This document shows positions 54,546 through 63,090 of a DNA stretch of 64,000 nucleotides, piece after piece. Each line of letters opens with the position of its first letter. Position 1 is the first letter of the stretch. Origin of the DNA: Paraburkholderia hospita (GTDB lineage Bacteria > Pseudomonadota > Gammaproteobacteria > Burkholderiales > Burkholderiaceae). A program made the position numbers and the translations under genes. Location: the NCBI RefSeq assembly GCF_002902965.1, contig NZ_CP026106.1, positions 2,914,001 through 2,978,000 of the forward strand. Direction: 5' to 3'. The notes beneath the pieces were generated by a model. The model searched no databases, was not told where the DNA came from, and saw only the letters and a list, made by a program, of their open reading frames with translations.

Positions 54546-56851
54546 CACGAAAGCGGCGCGAGTGTCGACAGCAACGCGCGTGCGTCGGCGCGCGTGTCGA
54601 CATCGTTCGATTCGATGACTTCGTTGATCAGCGTGCGCGCGCCGACGACGTCGCCGAGATCGATGTACTCCACAGCCAGGTCGAGCTTGTTGCGGGCGAT
54701 GCGCGCGACTTCGTCCGGCGTGAACGCGGGCACGACCTGCGACGGCGACGGCGGCAGTTCCAGGTCGAAATCGAGTTTCAACGCGCCGAAGCGCGCCGCG
54801 CCCAGACCGGCGACGGCGGCCGCACCGGCCGTGCCGGCGATGATCTCGTCGGCGACAGCAGGCGCCTGCGGCACCTGCGCCGGCACCGCCTGTTGCGCCG
54901 TGATTTCGGGCGCGACGACGGGCTGCGTCACAGCGGGTGCGTCGGTTGCCGAGCGCTCGACGCGCGGCGGCAAAGCGAAGTCGTCGATGCTGTCGAGCGC
55001 GCGCATCGCGTCGCGCGGGAATGCGTCCGGCACAGCCGGCTCCAGCGGCGGCGGCGCGCCGAGCGGAAGCGACGCCGACGCGCGTTGTTCCGCTGCGTCC
55101 TCGGCGTCGGCTGGGTGCAGTTCATTGAGCTCGGGCAGCGGCTCGATCAGTTGCTCGTGCTGCCCGGCCGGTTCCACATGACTCAACTGGATGGGCGGCG
55201 CAATGGACGCGGTAGGTTGCTCGAACGTGGGTTCGTGCTGCCCGGCTCCCGGCGTCGCGCCAAGGTCGAGTGCGAAAGGCTTGGGTTTCGCGCCGGATTC
55301 GTCGTGCGGTGCCTCGATCGGCTCGGCAAAATGCGGCTCGACCGGTTCGTGGATCGGCTGCTCGTCGAGCGGCAGTTCGGCGGATGGCGTATCGGCGGCG
55401 AGTTTGCTCGTCGTCAGTTCCTGTTCGCGCGCGGCCTGTTGCCGTTCGGCTGCTTCGGCAGCACGCGCTTCTTCGCGTGCCGGATCGAGCGATTCGCGCG
55501 GCAACGCATCGGCGCCGAGCGTTGCGGCGGCGTCGAGCGCGGCGTCCGCGGATGCGCTGTCGAACGTTTCGGGCTCGGGCTTCGGTGCTGCGTCGTGATC
55601 GAATGCAGGCGAAATCGCAGCAGCCGCAACAACCGTAGCCGGACCGGCCTCGCGCGACCCGGTTTCAGACGGTTCGTGCAGCGACGCAGCCGGCTCATCG
55701 CTACGCGCGACTGCAACCGGCTCGACGGCCGTCGGCGCAACTGGCGTTTCATCTTCGCGTGCAACGTCGTCGTTCGCCACTTCCTGCGCGCGCGCGGCTT
55801 TGCGACGCCGGCGCATCGTCAAACCGGCCAGCAGCGCCACAAGCGCCGCGCCGACGATAGCCGCCACGCCCAGATATTCCTGCGAAATGCCCATCGGCTG
55901 GTTCGCGGGCTGCGTTGCCGCCGGCGCAGCAAGAGCGGGTGCGCCAGCGCCGGGCGTCGCGCTCGACGACTGCGTCGCGCCCGGTGCCGTCGGCGCGTTT
56001 TCGTTTGCGCCCGGCTGCTTGCCGATACCGTGCTTCTGCAATTCCATCAGCACGCGGTTCTTCAGCGCGAGGAGTTGCTGCAAGCTCGACGGACGCGGCT
56101 GCGACGCGGGCTGCGCGTTGCTGGTTGCGGGCGTACTGGGCGACGTAGCAGCGGGCTCGCTGCCCTCGATGGAACCCGTGTATGAACGCGTGCCGCTCGC
56201 ACCCGATGCCGAAGATGCAGCCGCGCCGCTCGTGGGCAGCGCGCCGGCTGCAGGCGCGGACGTCGCCTCGGCCGTGGCCGGCGCGCTAGCGCTCTGCGTT
56301 GGAATCGTGGCGGCCGCTTCGGCCGGCGACGACGCGCCGGTTGTCGCAGCACTCGCGCCAGCAGCCGTTGCAGCGGGCACGGATGCCGAAGTCGTCGCGG
56401 CAGCGTTGTTGGTAGTCGCAGCCTGCGCCGCCGCGCCGGACGCAGCAGAGGCGGCCGTCGCAGCCGACGCCGCGCCGATGGCCACCCCCGTCGCATCGAC
56501 GGCAGGCAGATTCAGGACAGCGCCCAGCCGCAACCGGCTTGGATCGTGCCCCATGAACGCGTTCGGATTCGCGTCGAAGATCGCTTTCCCCGCACGCGCC
56601 AGCACGGCGCGATCGTGCGACTGCGTCATCGCGACCGCAGCGTCATTTAGCGATTGCCCCGGCTGAACGGTGAACTGCGTGCCGCCGGAAGCAGCACCAG
56701 CCGGTGCGCTCGCCGCCGCAGTGGCCGTGGTTTGCGCGTATGCCGCGCCCGGTATCGAAAGTGCACCGGCAAAAACGATCGCGACCGCTGCCGCGATCCG
56801 ATGCGAGCCGCTGCGTGTGGCGGCGGGAATAAGAGGGAATCGGGCCGTCAT
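54545..56851 (-). CDS. fimV: FimV/HubP family polar landmark protein
   Basis: 768 residues: signal peptide (hydrophobic segment about 20-38, cleavage after 'GAAYA'), a periplasmic LysM-like domain (about 57-115, '[16 protein letters not shown]'), a long Ala/Pro/Thr-rich linker, one membrane helix (about 325-345, '[19 protein letters not shown]'), an acidic cytoplasmic linker and a C-terminal TPR-like FimV domain ('[22 protein letters not shown]'). Members organise the cell pole and type IV pilus or flagellar systems. Placement between asd and truA is conserved in related proteobacteria. Confidence 0.92.
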   Translation of the reverse strand: MTARFPLIPAATRSGSHRIAAAVAIVFAGALSIPGAAYAQTTATAAASAPAGAASGGTQFTVQPGQSLNDAAVAMTQSHDRAVLARAGKAIFDANPNAFMGHDPSRLRLGAVLNLPAVDATGVAIGAASAATAASAASGAAAQAATTNNAAATTSASVPAATAAGASAATTGASSPAEAAATIPTQSASAPATAEATSAPAAGALPTSGAAASSASGASGTRSYTGSIEGSEPAATSPSTPATSNAQPASQPRPSSLQQLLALKNRVLMELQKHGIGKQPGANENAPTAPGATQSSSATPGAGAPALAAPAATQPANQPMGISQEYLGVAAIVGAALVALLAGLTMRRRRKAARAQEVANDDVAREDETPVAPTAVEPVAVARSDEPAASLHEPSETGSREAGPATVVAAAAISPAFDHDAAPKPEPETFDSASADAALDAAATLGADALPRESLDPAREEARAAEAAERQQAAREQELTTSKLAADTPSAELPLDEQPIHEPVEPHFAEPIEAPHDESGAKPKPFALDLGATPGAGQHEPTFEQPTASIAPPIQLSHVEPAGQHEQLIEPLPELNELHPADAEDAAEQRASASLPLGAPPPLEPAVPDAFPRDAMRALDSIDDFALPPRVERSATDAPAVTQPVVAPEITAQQAVPAQVPQAPAVADEIIAGTAGAAAVAGLGAARFGALKLDFDLELPPSPSQVVPAFTPDEVARIARNKLDLAVEYIDLGDVVGARTLINEVIESNDVDTRADARALLSTLAPLS

Positions 56852-56921
56852 CGGGACCTTTCGTGCGCGGTCGTGCGGCGCATGCTTAGAAGTGTTGGCG
56901 ACAAGATTCGGAAATACACAA

Positions 56922-56953
56922 TAAAAAAGCGCCGCGAAAATCGCGACGCTTTT
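56922..56953 (-). terminator. Rho-independent terminator after asd
   Basis: On the minus strand a near-perfect 11-bp GC stem with a TTTT loop runs into TTTTTT, in the 146-base gap between asd and fimV. Confidence 0.83.
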
Positions 56954-56997
56954 GGGGAGTTTTCTACGCGTCGATCAGTTAACGCGCGTAGTTTACT

Positions 56998-58119
56998 TTA
57001 CTTGTCGAGCAGAATGCGAAGCATCCGACGCAGCGGCTCAGCAGCGCCCCACAGCAACTGGTCGCCGACCGTGAATGCCGACAGATATTCGCCACCCATC
57101 GCGAGCTTGCGCAGGCGGCCGACCGGCACCGTCAGCGTGCCCGTCACCACGGCGGGCGACAGATCGCGCATCGACGCTTCGCGCTCGTTCGGCACGACCT
57201 TCACCCAGTCGTTCGCCGAAGCGAGAATGCCGTTCACTTCGTCGAGCGGCACGTCCTTGTTCAGCTTGATGGTCAGCGCCTGCGAGTGGCAGCGCATTGC
57301 GCCGATACGCACGCACAGGCCGTCGACGGGGATCGAGCCCGGCTCGCCCATCGCGGGCTTGCCGAGAATCTTGTTGGTTTCCGCGCCGCCCTTCCACTCT
57401 TCCTTCGACATGCCGTTGCCGAGATCCTTGTCGATCCACGGAATCAGCGAGCCCGCGAGCGGCACGCCGAAGTGATCGGTCGGCATGCTGTCGCTGTTCA
57501 TGGCCGACAGCACGCGGCGGTCGATATCGAGAATGGCCGACGACGGATTGGCCAGCTCATCCTTCACTGCGCCGTGCAGCGTGCCCATCTGGCTCAGCAG
57601 TTCACGCATGTTTTGCGCGCCCGCGCCGGAAGCAGCCTGATACGTCATGGCCGTCATCCAGTCGACGAGGTTTTCGCGGAACAGGCCGCCCAGCGCCATC
57701 AGCATCAGGCTGACCGTGCAGTTGCCGCCGATGAAATTCTTCTGGCCCTTGACCAGCGCGTTCTTGATCACGTCGAGGTTGACGGGATCGAGAATGATGA
57801 CGGCGTCATCCTTCATGCGCAGCGACGAAGCCGCGTCGATCCAGTAGCCGTTCCAGCCCGCTGCGCGCAGCTTTGGGAACACTTCGTTCGTGTAGTCGCC
57901 GCCCTGGCAGGAGATGATGGCGTCGCACTTCTTCAGGTCGTCGATGCTTGTCGCATCTTTGAGCTTGGTCTCGTTTTTGGCAAACGACGGCGCATTGCCG
58001 CCCGCATTGCTGGTGCTGAAAAACACCGGTTCGATCAGATCGAAATCGCCTTCCTGTTGCATGCGTTGCATCAGGACGCTGCCGACCATGCCGCGCCAAC
58101 CTACGAGACCTACGTTCAT
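56998..58119 (-). CDS. asd: Aspartate-semialdehyde dehydrogenase
   Basis: Reduces aspartyl phosphate to the semialdehyde, the branch-point to Lys, Met, Thr and Ile. 373 residues: NADP-binding '[11 protein letters not shown]' near the N-terminus, catalytic Cys in 'GGNCTVSLM' (about 135), and a His in '[13 protein letters not shown]'. The start at 58119 has GAAGGG about 9 bases upstream. A Thr/Ile-rich leader ORF and hairpins precede it. Confidence 0.96.
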   Translation of the reverse strand: MNVGLVGWRGMVGSVLMQRMQQEGDFDLIEPVFFSTSNAGGNAPSFAKNETKLKDATSIDDLKKCDAIISCQGGDYTNEVFPKLRAAGWNGYWIDAASSLRMKDDAVIILDPVNLDVIKNALVKGQKNFIGGNCTVSLMLMALGGLFRENLVDWMTAMTYQAASGAGAQNMRELLSQMGTLHGAVKDELANPSSAILDIDRRVLSAMNSDSMPTDHFGVPLAGSLIPWIDKDLGNGMSKEEWKGGAETNKILGKPAMGEPGSIPVDGLCVRIGAMRCHSQALTIKLNKDVPLDEVNGILASANDWVKVVPNEREASMRDLSPAVVTGTLTVPVGRLRKLAMGGEYLSAFTVGDQLLWGAAEPLRRMLRILLDK

Positions 58120-58143
58120 GACTTCATACCCTTCGAGTGGACA

Positions 58144-58220
58144 CTTCCCCGCATCTTTGCCCGCAGTGACCGCGCGGGGAAGATGGGCGGGCACGACGGA
58201 CGATCAGCGCTTCGTGATCG
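58144..58220 (-). promoter_or_regulatory. Candidate attenuator hairpins between the leader ORF and asd
   Basis: On the minus strand CGATCA/TGATCG (58215-58220 with 58201-58206) forms a hairpin across the last codons and stop of the leader ORF. Downstream, CTTCCCCGC/GCGGGGAAG (58174-58182 with 58144-58152) forms a 9-bp stem that competes with CATCTT/AAGATG. No T-run follows, so if this is an attenuator it may act on asd translation. Confidence 0.45.
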
Positions 58221-58320
58221 TTTTCGGGGTAATCGTTTTGATGGTAATGGCGAGCGCAACCACGCGGGCCGTTTTGCCGCGCAGTGTCGAAATCGAGGAG
58301 ATTTGAGGAATCGTCGCCAT
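58204..58320 (-). CDS. Thr/Ile-rich leader peptide candidate upstream of asd
   Basis: A 38-codon frame with eight Thr and seven Ile; the last fifteen residues are AITIKTITPKTITKR. This composition is unlike neighbouring proteins and recalls thrL, the E. coli leader that senses Thr/Ile supply. Asd makes the precursor of both amino acids. Hairpins overlap and follow the stop codon. The start lacks a clear Shine-Dalgarno sequence, which is the main weakness. Confidence 0.5.
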   Translation of the reverse strand: MATIPQISSISTLRGKTARVVALAITIKTITPKTITKR

Positions 58321-58336
58321 CACATGAGTCTACACG

Positions 58337-58404
58337 AAAACCCGTTTTTTGCGGCACGGGCGCCGCGATTTGCGTGAATCCGCGCAAAATTGGCAGATTC
58401 ACGC
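58337..58404 (-). terminator. Hairpins after leuB
   Basis: On the minus strand a 9-bp stem (58396-58404 with 58372-58380) is followed by CCCGT/ACGGG and TTTT (58356-58360 with 58341-58345). These probably end the leu transcript before the asd leader. Confidence 0.55.
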
Positions 58405-58419
58405 GTGTTTGCTGAAGAA

Positions 58420-59487
58420 TTACAGCGCGGCCACCACGGCGTCGCCCATCGCTTCCGTGCCGACCTGCTTGCAGCCCGGCGTGAGAATATCGCCCGTGCG
58501 ATAGCCTTGCTCCAGCACCTTTTTCACGGCGCTTTCGATACGGTCGGCCTGCTCGGCCCGGTTCAGCGAATAACGCAGCATCATCGCGGCCGACAGAATC
58601 GTGGCGAGCGGATTCGCAATGCCCTTGCCCGCGATATCCGGCGCCGAGCCGTGCGAGGGCTCGTACAGACCCTTGTTGTTCTTGTCGAGCGAAGCCGACG
58701 GCAGCATGCCGATCGAACCCGTCAACATTGCCGCTTCGTCCGACAGAATGTCGCCGAACATGTTGCCCGTAACGATCACGTCGAACGATTTCGGCGCCTT
58801 CACGAGCTGCATTGCCGCGTTGTCGACATACATATGCGACAGCTCGACTTCCGCGTATTCCTTCGAGACATCGATCATCACGTCCTTCCACAATTGCGAC
58901 GTTTCGAGCACGTTCGCCTTGTCGACCGACGTCAGCTTCTTGTCGCGCTTCTGCGCCGCCTGGAATGCGACGTGCGCGATGCGGCGCACTTCGGGTTCCG
59001 AATAACGCATCGTGTCGAAGCCTTCTTTCGCGCCTTCGAACGGACCGTCCGGCGCTGCACGCACACCGCGCGGCGAGCCGAAATAGATGTCGCCGTTCAG
59101 TTCGCGCACGATCAGGATATCGAGGCCCGATACGATTTCCGGCTTCAGCGACGACGCGCCCGTCAATTGCGGATAGCAGATCGCCGGACGGAAGTTCGCG
59201 AACAGTTGCAAATGCTTGCGCAGGCCCAGGATTGCCTGTTCTGGACGCAGCGAACGCTCGAGCGAATCGTACTTCCAGTCGCCAACCGCGCCGAACAGGA
59301 TCGCGTCCGCTTCCTTCGCGAGCTTGAGCGTGGCTTCCGGCAGCGGATGACCCGCCGCCTCGTAGCCCGCGCCGCCGACGGGCGCTTCTTCCAGCTCGAA
59401 CTTCTCGCCGAGCACGTTCAGAACCTTGACGGCTTCCTTGACGATTTCCTTGCCAATGCCGTCGCCCGGCAACACTGCGATCTTCAT
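58420..59487 (-). CDS. leuB: 3-isopropylmalate dehydrogenase
   Basis: Oxidative decarboxylation step of leucine synthesis, NAD-linked. 355 residues: '[11 protein letters not shown]' at the start, substrate-binding arginines around '[22 protein letters not shown]', and '[14 protein letters not shown]' near the end. Normal length. Lies 56 bases after leuD. Confidence 0.97.
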   Translation of the reverse strand: MKIAVLPGDGIGKEIVKEAVKVLNVLGEKFELEEAPVGGAGYEAAGHPLPEATLKLAKEADAILFGAVGDWKYDSLERSLRPEQAILGLRKHLQLFANFRPAICYPQLTGASSLKPEIVSGLDILIVRELNGDIYFGSPRGVRAAPDGPFEGAKEGFDTMRYSEPEVRRIAHVAFQAAQKRDKKLTSVDKANVLETSQLWKDVMIDVSKEYAEVELSHMYVDNAAMQLVKAPKSFDVIVTGNMFGDILSDEAAMLTGSIGMLPSASLDKNNKGLYEPSHGSAPDIAGKGIANPLATILSAAMMLRYSLNRAEQADRIESAVKKVLEQGYRTGDILTPGCKQVGTEAMGDAVVAAL

Positions 59488-59543
59488 GCGTATTCCTTGT
59501 TGGTTTCTGTCTGGGCTGGATCAGGCGCGCTTTCGCGAAATCT

Positions 59544-60197
59544 TCAGCGCACGAGGCGGTTATTGAGCCACGGCTGCTTCGCGATGCGCTCTGCTTCGTA
59601 CTGGCGAATCTTGTCCGCGTGACGCAGCGTGAGGCCAATGTCGTCGAAGCCGTTCAGCAGACAGTATTTGCGGAACGCAGCGACTTCGAACGGATATTCG
59701 GCGCTGCCGTCAGCCGTGCGCACGACCTGCTTTTCCAGATCGACGGTCAGCTGGAAGCCGTTGAACGCGAATGTTTCGTCGAACAGATGGTCGACCTGTT
59801 GACCCGTCAGCACGATGGGCAGCAGACCATTCTTGAAGCAGTTGTTGTAGAAGATGTCCGCGAAGCTCGGCGCGATGATCGCGCGGAAGCCATACTGTTG
59901 CAGCGCCCACGGCGCGTGCTCGCGCGAGCTGCCGCAGCCGAAGTTCTGGCGTGCGAGCAGCACCGACGCGCCCTGATAGCGCGGCTGGTTCAGCACGAAA
60001 TCCGGATTCAGCGGACGCTTCGAATTGTCCTGTCCCGGCTCGCCGTGATCGAGATAACGCCATTCGTCGAACGCGTTCGGACCGAAGCCCGTGCGCTTGA
60101 TCGACTTCAGGAACTGCTTCGGAATGATCGCGTCGGTGTCGACGTTTTCGCGATCGAGCGGCGCCACGACGCCGGTATGTACGATGAATTTTTCCAT
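59544..60197 (-). CDS. leuD: 3-isopropylmalate dehydratase, small subunit
   Basis: Completes isopropylmalate isomerase with LeuC. 217 residues: '[12 protein letters not shown]' and '[15 protein letters not shown]', both characteristic of the swivelling domain. Normal length for the bacterial heterodimer. Separated from leuC by the small lipoprotein gene. Confidence 0.97.
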   Translation of the reverse strand: MEKFIVHTGVVAPLDRENVDTDAIIPKQFLKSIKRTGFGPNAFDEWRYLDHGEPGQDNSKRPLNPDFVLNQPRYQGASVLLARQNFGCGSSREHAPWALQQYGFRAIIAPSFADIFYNNCFKNGLLPIVLTGQQVDHLFDETFAFNGFQLTVDLEKQVVRTADGSAEYPFEVAAFRKYCLLNGFDDIGLTLRHADKIRQYEAERIAKQPWLNNRLVR

Positions 60198-60273
60198 GAC
60201 GCTTTAGCCTGTTCGAAGCCGGACGGCGGTGCACATGCGCATCACCCACGCCCTCCGGCGAATCAAAAACCGC

Positions 60274-60426
60274 TTACTTTGCCGCCTTGTCGCTGATCGA
60301 CCCGCCCAGATGCTGCAGGTCTTCGCCAAAGCCATGCACCGTGTTGCAACCAGCGAGGCCGAGCAGCAGCCCGGCTAGCGTCGCGAGTGCGAATCGGCGC
60401 AAAAGTGCGATGCGATCGATGTTCAT
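60274..60426 (-). CDS. Entericidin-family small lipoprotein
   Basis: 50 residues: a signal segment with lipobox 'LLGLAGC' (Cys27 is the lipidation site), then a short polar tail with 'NTVHGFGEDLQHLGGSI' as in entericidin A/B. Entericidins are small membrane lipoproteins linked to cell lysis or envelope stress. Starts 7 bases after leuC and is followed by leuD, so it is expressed as part of the leu operon. Confidence 0.85.
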   Translation of the reverse strand: MNIDRIALLRRFALATLAGLLLGLAGCNTVHGFGEDLQHLGGSISDKAAK

Positions 60427-60433
60427 GTGGCGT

Positions 60434-61843
60434 TCATCCCAGCTTGCGAATGTCGACGAAATGCCCTTCGATGGCGGCAGCCGCTGCCATGGCGGGGCTC
60501 ACGAGGTGCGTGCGTCCGCCCGCGCCCTGGCGGCCTTCGAAATTGCGGTTCGACGTGGATGCGCAGCGCTCGCCCGGCTCCAGCCGATCGGCGTTCATCG
60601 CGAGACACATCGAGCAGCCCGGCTCGCGCCATTCGAAACCCGCGTCCGTGAAGACTTTGTCGAGACCTTCGCGCTCGGCTTGCGCCTTCACGAGGCCCGA
60701 GCCCGGCACGACCATCGCGAGACGGATGTTCGGCGCGACGCGGCGGCCGAGTTTCTTCACGACCCACGCTGCCGCGCGCAAATCCTCGATGCGCGCGTTC
60801 GTGCACGAGCCGATGAAAATCTTGTCCGGCTTGATCGATTCGATGGGCAGATTCGGTTCGAGCGCCATGTACTGCAGCGCGCGTTCCATTGCGTCGCGCT
60901 TGACCGGATCCTTTTCCTTCTCCGGGTCCGGCACGCGTGCGTCGATGGACGTGACCATTTCCGGCGACGTGCCCCACGTGACCTGCGGCACGATCTCGGC
61001 GGCGTTCAATTCGACCACGCGATCGAAATGCGCGCCAGGATCGGATGTGAACTGCTTCCAGTATTCGACGGCCTGATCCCATTCAACGCCTTGCGGCGAG
61101 AACGGACGGCCCTTCAGGTATTCGACCGTCGTGTCGTCGACGGCGACCATGCCGGCGCGCGCGCCCGCTTCGATCGCCATGTTGCAGACGGTCATGCGGC
61201 CTTCCATCGACAGCGCGCGAATGGTCGAGCCGCCGAATTCGATTGCGTAGCCCGTGCCGCCCGCCGTGCCGATCTTGCCGATGATCGCGAGCACGATGTC
61301 CTTCGCGGTGCAGCCGCGCGGCAACTGGCCTTCGACCTTGACCAGCATGTTCTTGCTCTTCTTCTGCAGAAGCGTTTGCGTGGCGAGCACATGTTCGACT
61401 TCCGACGTGCCGATGCCGTGCGCCAGCGCGCCGAACGCGCCGTGCGTGGACGTATGCGAGTCGCCGCAGACGATCGTCATGCCCGGCAGCGTCGCGCCCT
61501 GTTCCGGCCCGATGATGTGAACGATGCCCTGACGCAGGTCATTCATCTTGAACTGCGTGATGCCGAACGCGTCGCAGTTCGAGTCGAGCGTATCGACTTG
61601 CAGCTTCGACACGGGGTCAGCGATGCCGTGGCTGCGATCCGTGGTCGGCACGTTGTGATCCGACACCGCCAGATTCGCGCTGATGCGCCACACCGGGCGC
61701 TCCGAGAGCTTCAGCCCTTCGAATGCCTGCGGGCTGGTCACTTCATGCAGCAGTTGACGGTCGATATAGAGAATCGTCGTGCCGTCTTCTTCCGTGTGGA
61801 CCACATGTGTGTTCCACAATTTGTCGTAGAGAGTCTGTGCCAT
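60434..61843 (-). CDS. leuC: 3-isopropylmalate dehydratase, large subunit
   Basis: Aconitase-family [4Fe-4S] enzyme of leucine synthesis. 469 residues: cluster cysteines in '[12 protein letters not shown]' and in '[11 protein letters not shown]', plus '[15 protein letters not shown]'. The start at 61843 gives the usual '[10 protein letters not shown]' N-terminus. First gene of leuC-ecn-leuD-leuB. Confidence 0.97.
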   Translation of the reverse strand: MAQTLYDKLWNTHVVHTEEDGTTILYIDRQLLHEVTSPQAFEGLKLSERPVWRISANLAVSDHNVPTTDRSHGIADPVSKLQVDTLDSNCDAFGITQFKMNDLRQGIVHIIGPEQGATLPGMTIVCGDSHTSTHGAFGALAHGIGTSEVEHVLATQTLLQKKSKNMLVKVEGQLPRGCTAKDIVLAIIGKIGTAGGTGYAIEFGGSTIRALSMEGRMTVCNMAIEAGARAGMVAVDDTTVEYLKGRPFSPQGVEWDQAVEYWKQFTSDPGAHFDRVVELNAAEIVPQVTWGTSPEMVTSIDARVPDPEKEKDPVKRDAMERALQYMALEPNLPIESIKPDKIFIGSCTNARIEDLRAAAWVVKKLGRRVAPNIRLAMVVPGSGLVKAQAEREGLDKVFTDAGFEWREPGCSMCLAMNADRLEPGERCASTSNRNFEGRQGAGGRTHLVSPAMAAAAAIEGHFVDIRKLG

Positions 61844-62178
61844 GGTATGCGGGGATAGTAATGACATCGGGCAGTTCGTGTCCGGTCAATTATGCCACGC
61901 AGTTGACATTCCGGGACCATCACGTATCGAGAAAACCGATAAAAAACATGGAGTTGGGTGGTAGTGCCGATACCTGTATCGGCACTACCCGAGCTGGGCG
62001 CCCGCGCTCGTTTCGAAATGATCGGATGGAAAGCCGGGCGGCCGTTCGCTGCCCAGAAAGCTCGGCAACTGGCGCTGGAACGGGGGAACGTGCGTAAGGC
62101 AGGTCCTGCGACGAGGTAGCGACGAAACACGCGGCAGTCGGCCGAACGGCGTATAGCGGCCACTCCAGCGTTCGCCAT
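61844..62178. other. Intergenic region upstream of leuC, with a long hairpin and a short unassigned frame
   Basis: The leuC promoter must lie here; a CATAAT (minus strand, near 61904) is a possible -10. GGTAGTGCCGATAC (61960-61973) and its exact complement (61976-61989) form a very stable hairpin. A plus-strand frame from a GTG at 61958 to TAG at 62117-62119 encodes 53 residues with fairly typical codon use ('FEMIGWKAGRPFAAQKARQL' in the middle). I recognise no family; it may be a small gene, a relic or chance. Confidence 0.4.
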
Positions 62179-62205
62179 AGCATGGTTAGTCACCCTAACC
62201 ATGCT
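62179..62205. promoter_or_regulatory. Palindrome at the start of the unknown gene
   Basis: AGCATGGTTAG and its exact complement (62179-62189 with 62195-62205) flank five bases and end five bases before the ATG at 62210. It could be an operator or an RNA hairpin that hides the ribosome site. It contains an alternative ATG at 62201. Confidence 0.55.
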
Positions 62206-62209
62206 AACG

Positions 62210-62797
62210 ATGTCGCAACTCGAATATCTGATCGTCGATTCACCGCCTGAACCTGGACATCGATTCTCAGGGGTGAGCTATCGTGGGACCAAGTGGAGTC
62301 TCAATCACCTCGATGCCTTCACATTCAAGATCGATCTGGGATTAGGCGGAGACATGACCGTACTCGTACTTTTCTCCTGCCACTGCTTTTCCCGTAGCTT
62401 CCGATGGGACGCGCGCGCAACTCATCTGATCCCTGCGGATGAAATCTACGACGATGGCAAAGAGCGCCGTGTACTCGACCCGCAGCGCTACGAACTTTCA
62501 CGCAGGCATCTAAGAGAAATCGTCGTTCAATTGCCGTTCCGGCGCATTACGATTGCCAACGAGAAACAACCCAACTTCGTTACGCTCGAACAGCTGAACG
62601 AAGACGGCACGACATCGCTCTATGCCGTTTTCTTCGAAGCCGAGCGAGACCGGAGCCGCAAGCGACGCATCGTGCTGCGCATCCAGTCGGCCTACGTGCT
62701 GGACAACGGGCTGACGAGGCGCCAGGAAAAGGCCGGTAAAGTCGGCTTCGCGACACTACTGCGTGCGACGTACCTTGGCAAAAGGATTCGCGGATAG
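62210..62797 (+). CDS. Protein of unknown function
   Basis: 195 residues from 62210 (198 from 62201). Soluble, charged and fairly rich in Arg, with a mixed alpha/beta look: an early Gly-rich 'FKIDLGLGGDMTVLV', a 'CHCF' pair, and a central 'YELSRRHLREIVVQLPFRR'. I recognise no domain. It is the only plus-strand gene between the leu operon and gltA, and its codons are slightly less GC-biased than its neighbours, which may indicate transfer. Confidence 0.6.
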   Translation: MSQLEYLIVDSPPEPGHRFSGVSYRGTKWSLNHLDAFTFKIDLGLGGDMTVLVLFSCHCFSRSFRWDARATHLIPADEIYDDGKERRVLDPQRYELSRRHLREIVVQLPFRRITIANEKQPNFVTLEQLNEDGTTSLYAVFFEAERDRSRKRRIVLRIQSAYVLDNGLTRRQEKAGKVGFATLLRATYLGKRIRG

Positions 62798-62804
62798 GTC
62801 CGCA

Positions 62805-62941
62805 GAAAAACAAACGGCCACCTGAGGTGGCCGTTGCATGCGGGATTCTCTATCTGTCGTTCGACAAAACTCCCACTCCTGGTGGGACCCGGCTTGCCGG
62901 GCGGCGCTACGTTTTTCGCACCCGCTGGTACGTAGTTTTGA
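62805..62941 (-). ncRNA. Candidate small RNA gene next to gltA
   Basis: A transcript of about 137 nt is predicted, from a good sigma-70 promoter to a Rho-independent terminator. It would fold into hairpins CTACGT/ACGTAG (62930-62935 with 62907-62912), CCCGGC/GCCGGG (62896-62901 with 62888-62893), TCCCAC/GTGGGA (62882-62887 with 62871-62876), and the terminator AACGGCCACC/GGTGGCCGTT (62826-62835 with 62813-62822) followed by GTTTTT. An ATG ATG near the promoter opens a frame with no stop before the terminator, so it is not a gene. I recognise no known RNA family. Confidence 0.6.
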
Positions 62942-62947
62942 GCCATC

Positions 62948-62976
62948 ATTATTGCCTTTTGCCCACCGCCGGTCAA
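62948..62976 (-). promoter_or_regulatory. Sigma-70 promoter of the candidate small RNA
   Basis: TTGACC (62971-62976), 17 bases, AATAAT (62948-62953) on the minus strand: optimal spacing and one mismatch in each hexamer. The expected transcript start is near 62941. Confidence 0.65.
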
Positions 62977-63004
62977 GCGCGCCCCGACCTGGCCAAACGG
63001 CATA

Positions 63005-63043
63005 TAAAGCAAAACACCCCACCGGCGAACCGTTGGGGTGTTT
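63005..63043 (-). terminator. Rho-independent terminator of gltA
   Basis: On the minus strand AAACACCCCA/TGGGGTGTTT (63034-63043 with 63012-63021) forms a 10-bp stem continuing into T-rich sequence, about 50 bases after the gltA stop. Confidence 0.83.
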
Positions 63044-63090
63044 CACTCGATGTGTTTAACGCAAGCGTAGAGCGCTGACGCGCCCGTGGC

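Noticed and set aside
62692..62949. Small minus-strand protein starting at the double ATG near 62949
   Set aside because: Those ATGs overlap the -10 box of a good promoter, and the frame has no stop before the terminator; a small RNA explains the segment better.
62840..62990. tmRNA or SRP RNA in the gltA gap
   Set aside because: Neither the tag-peptide frame and T-arm of tmRNA nor the conserved GNRA/asymmetric loop of SRP RNA is present.
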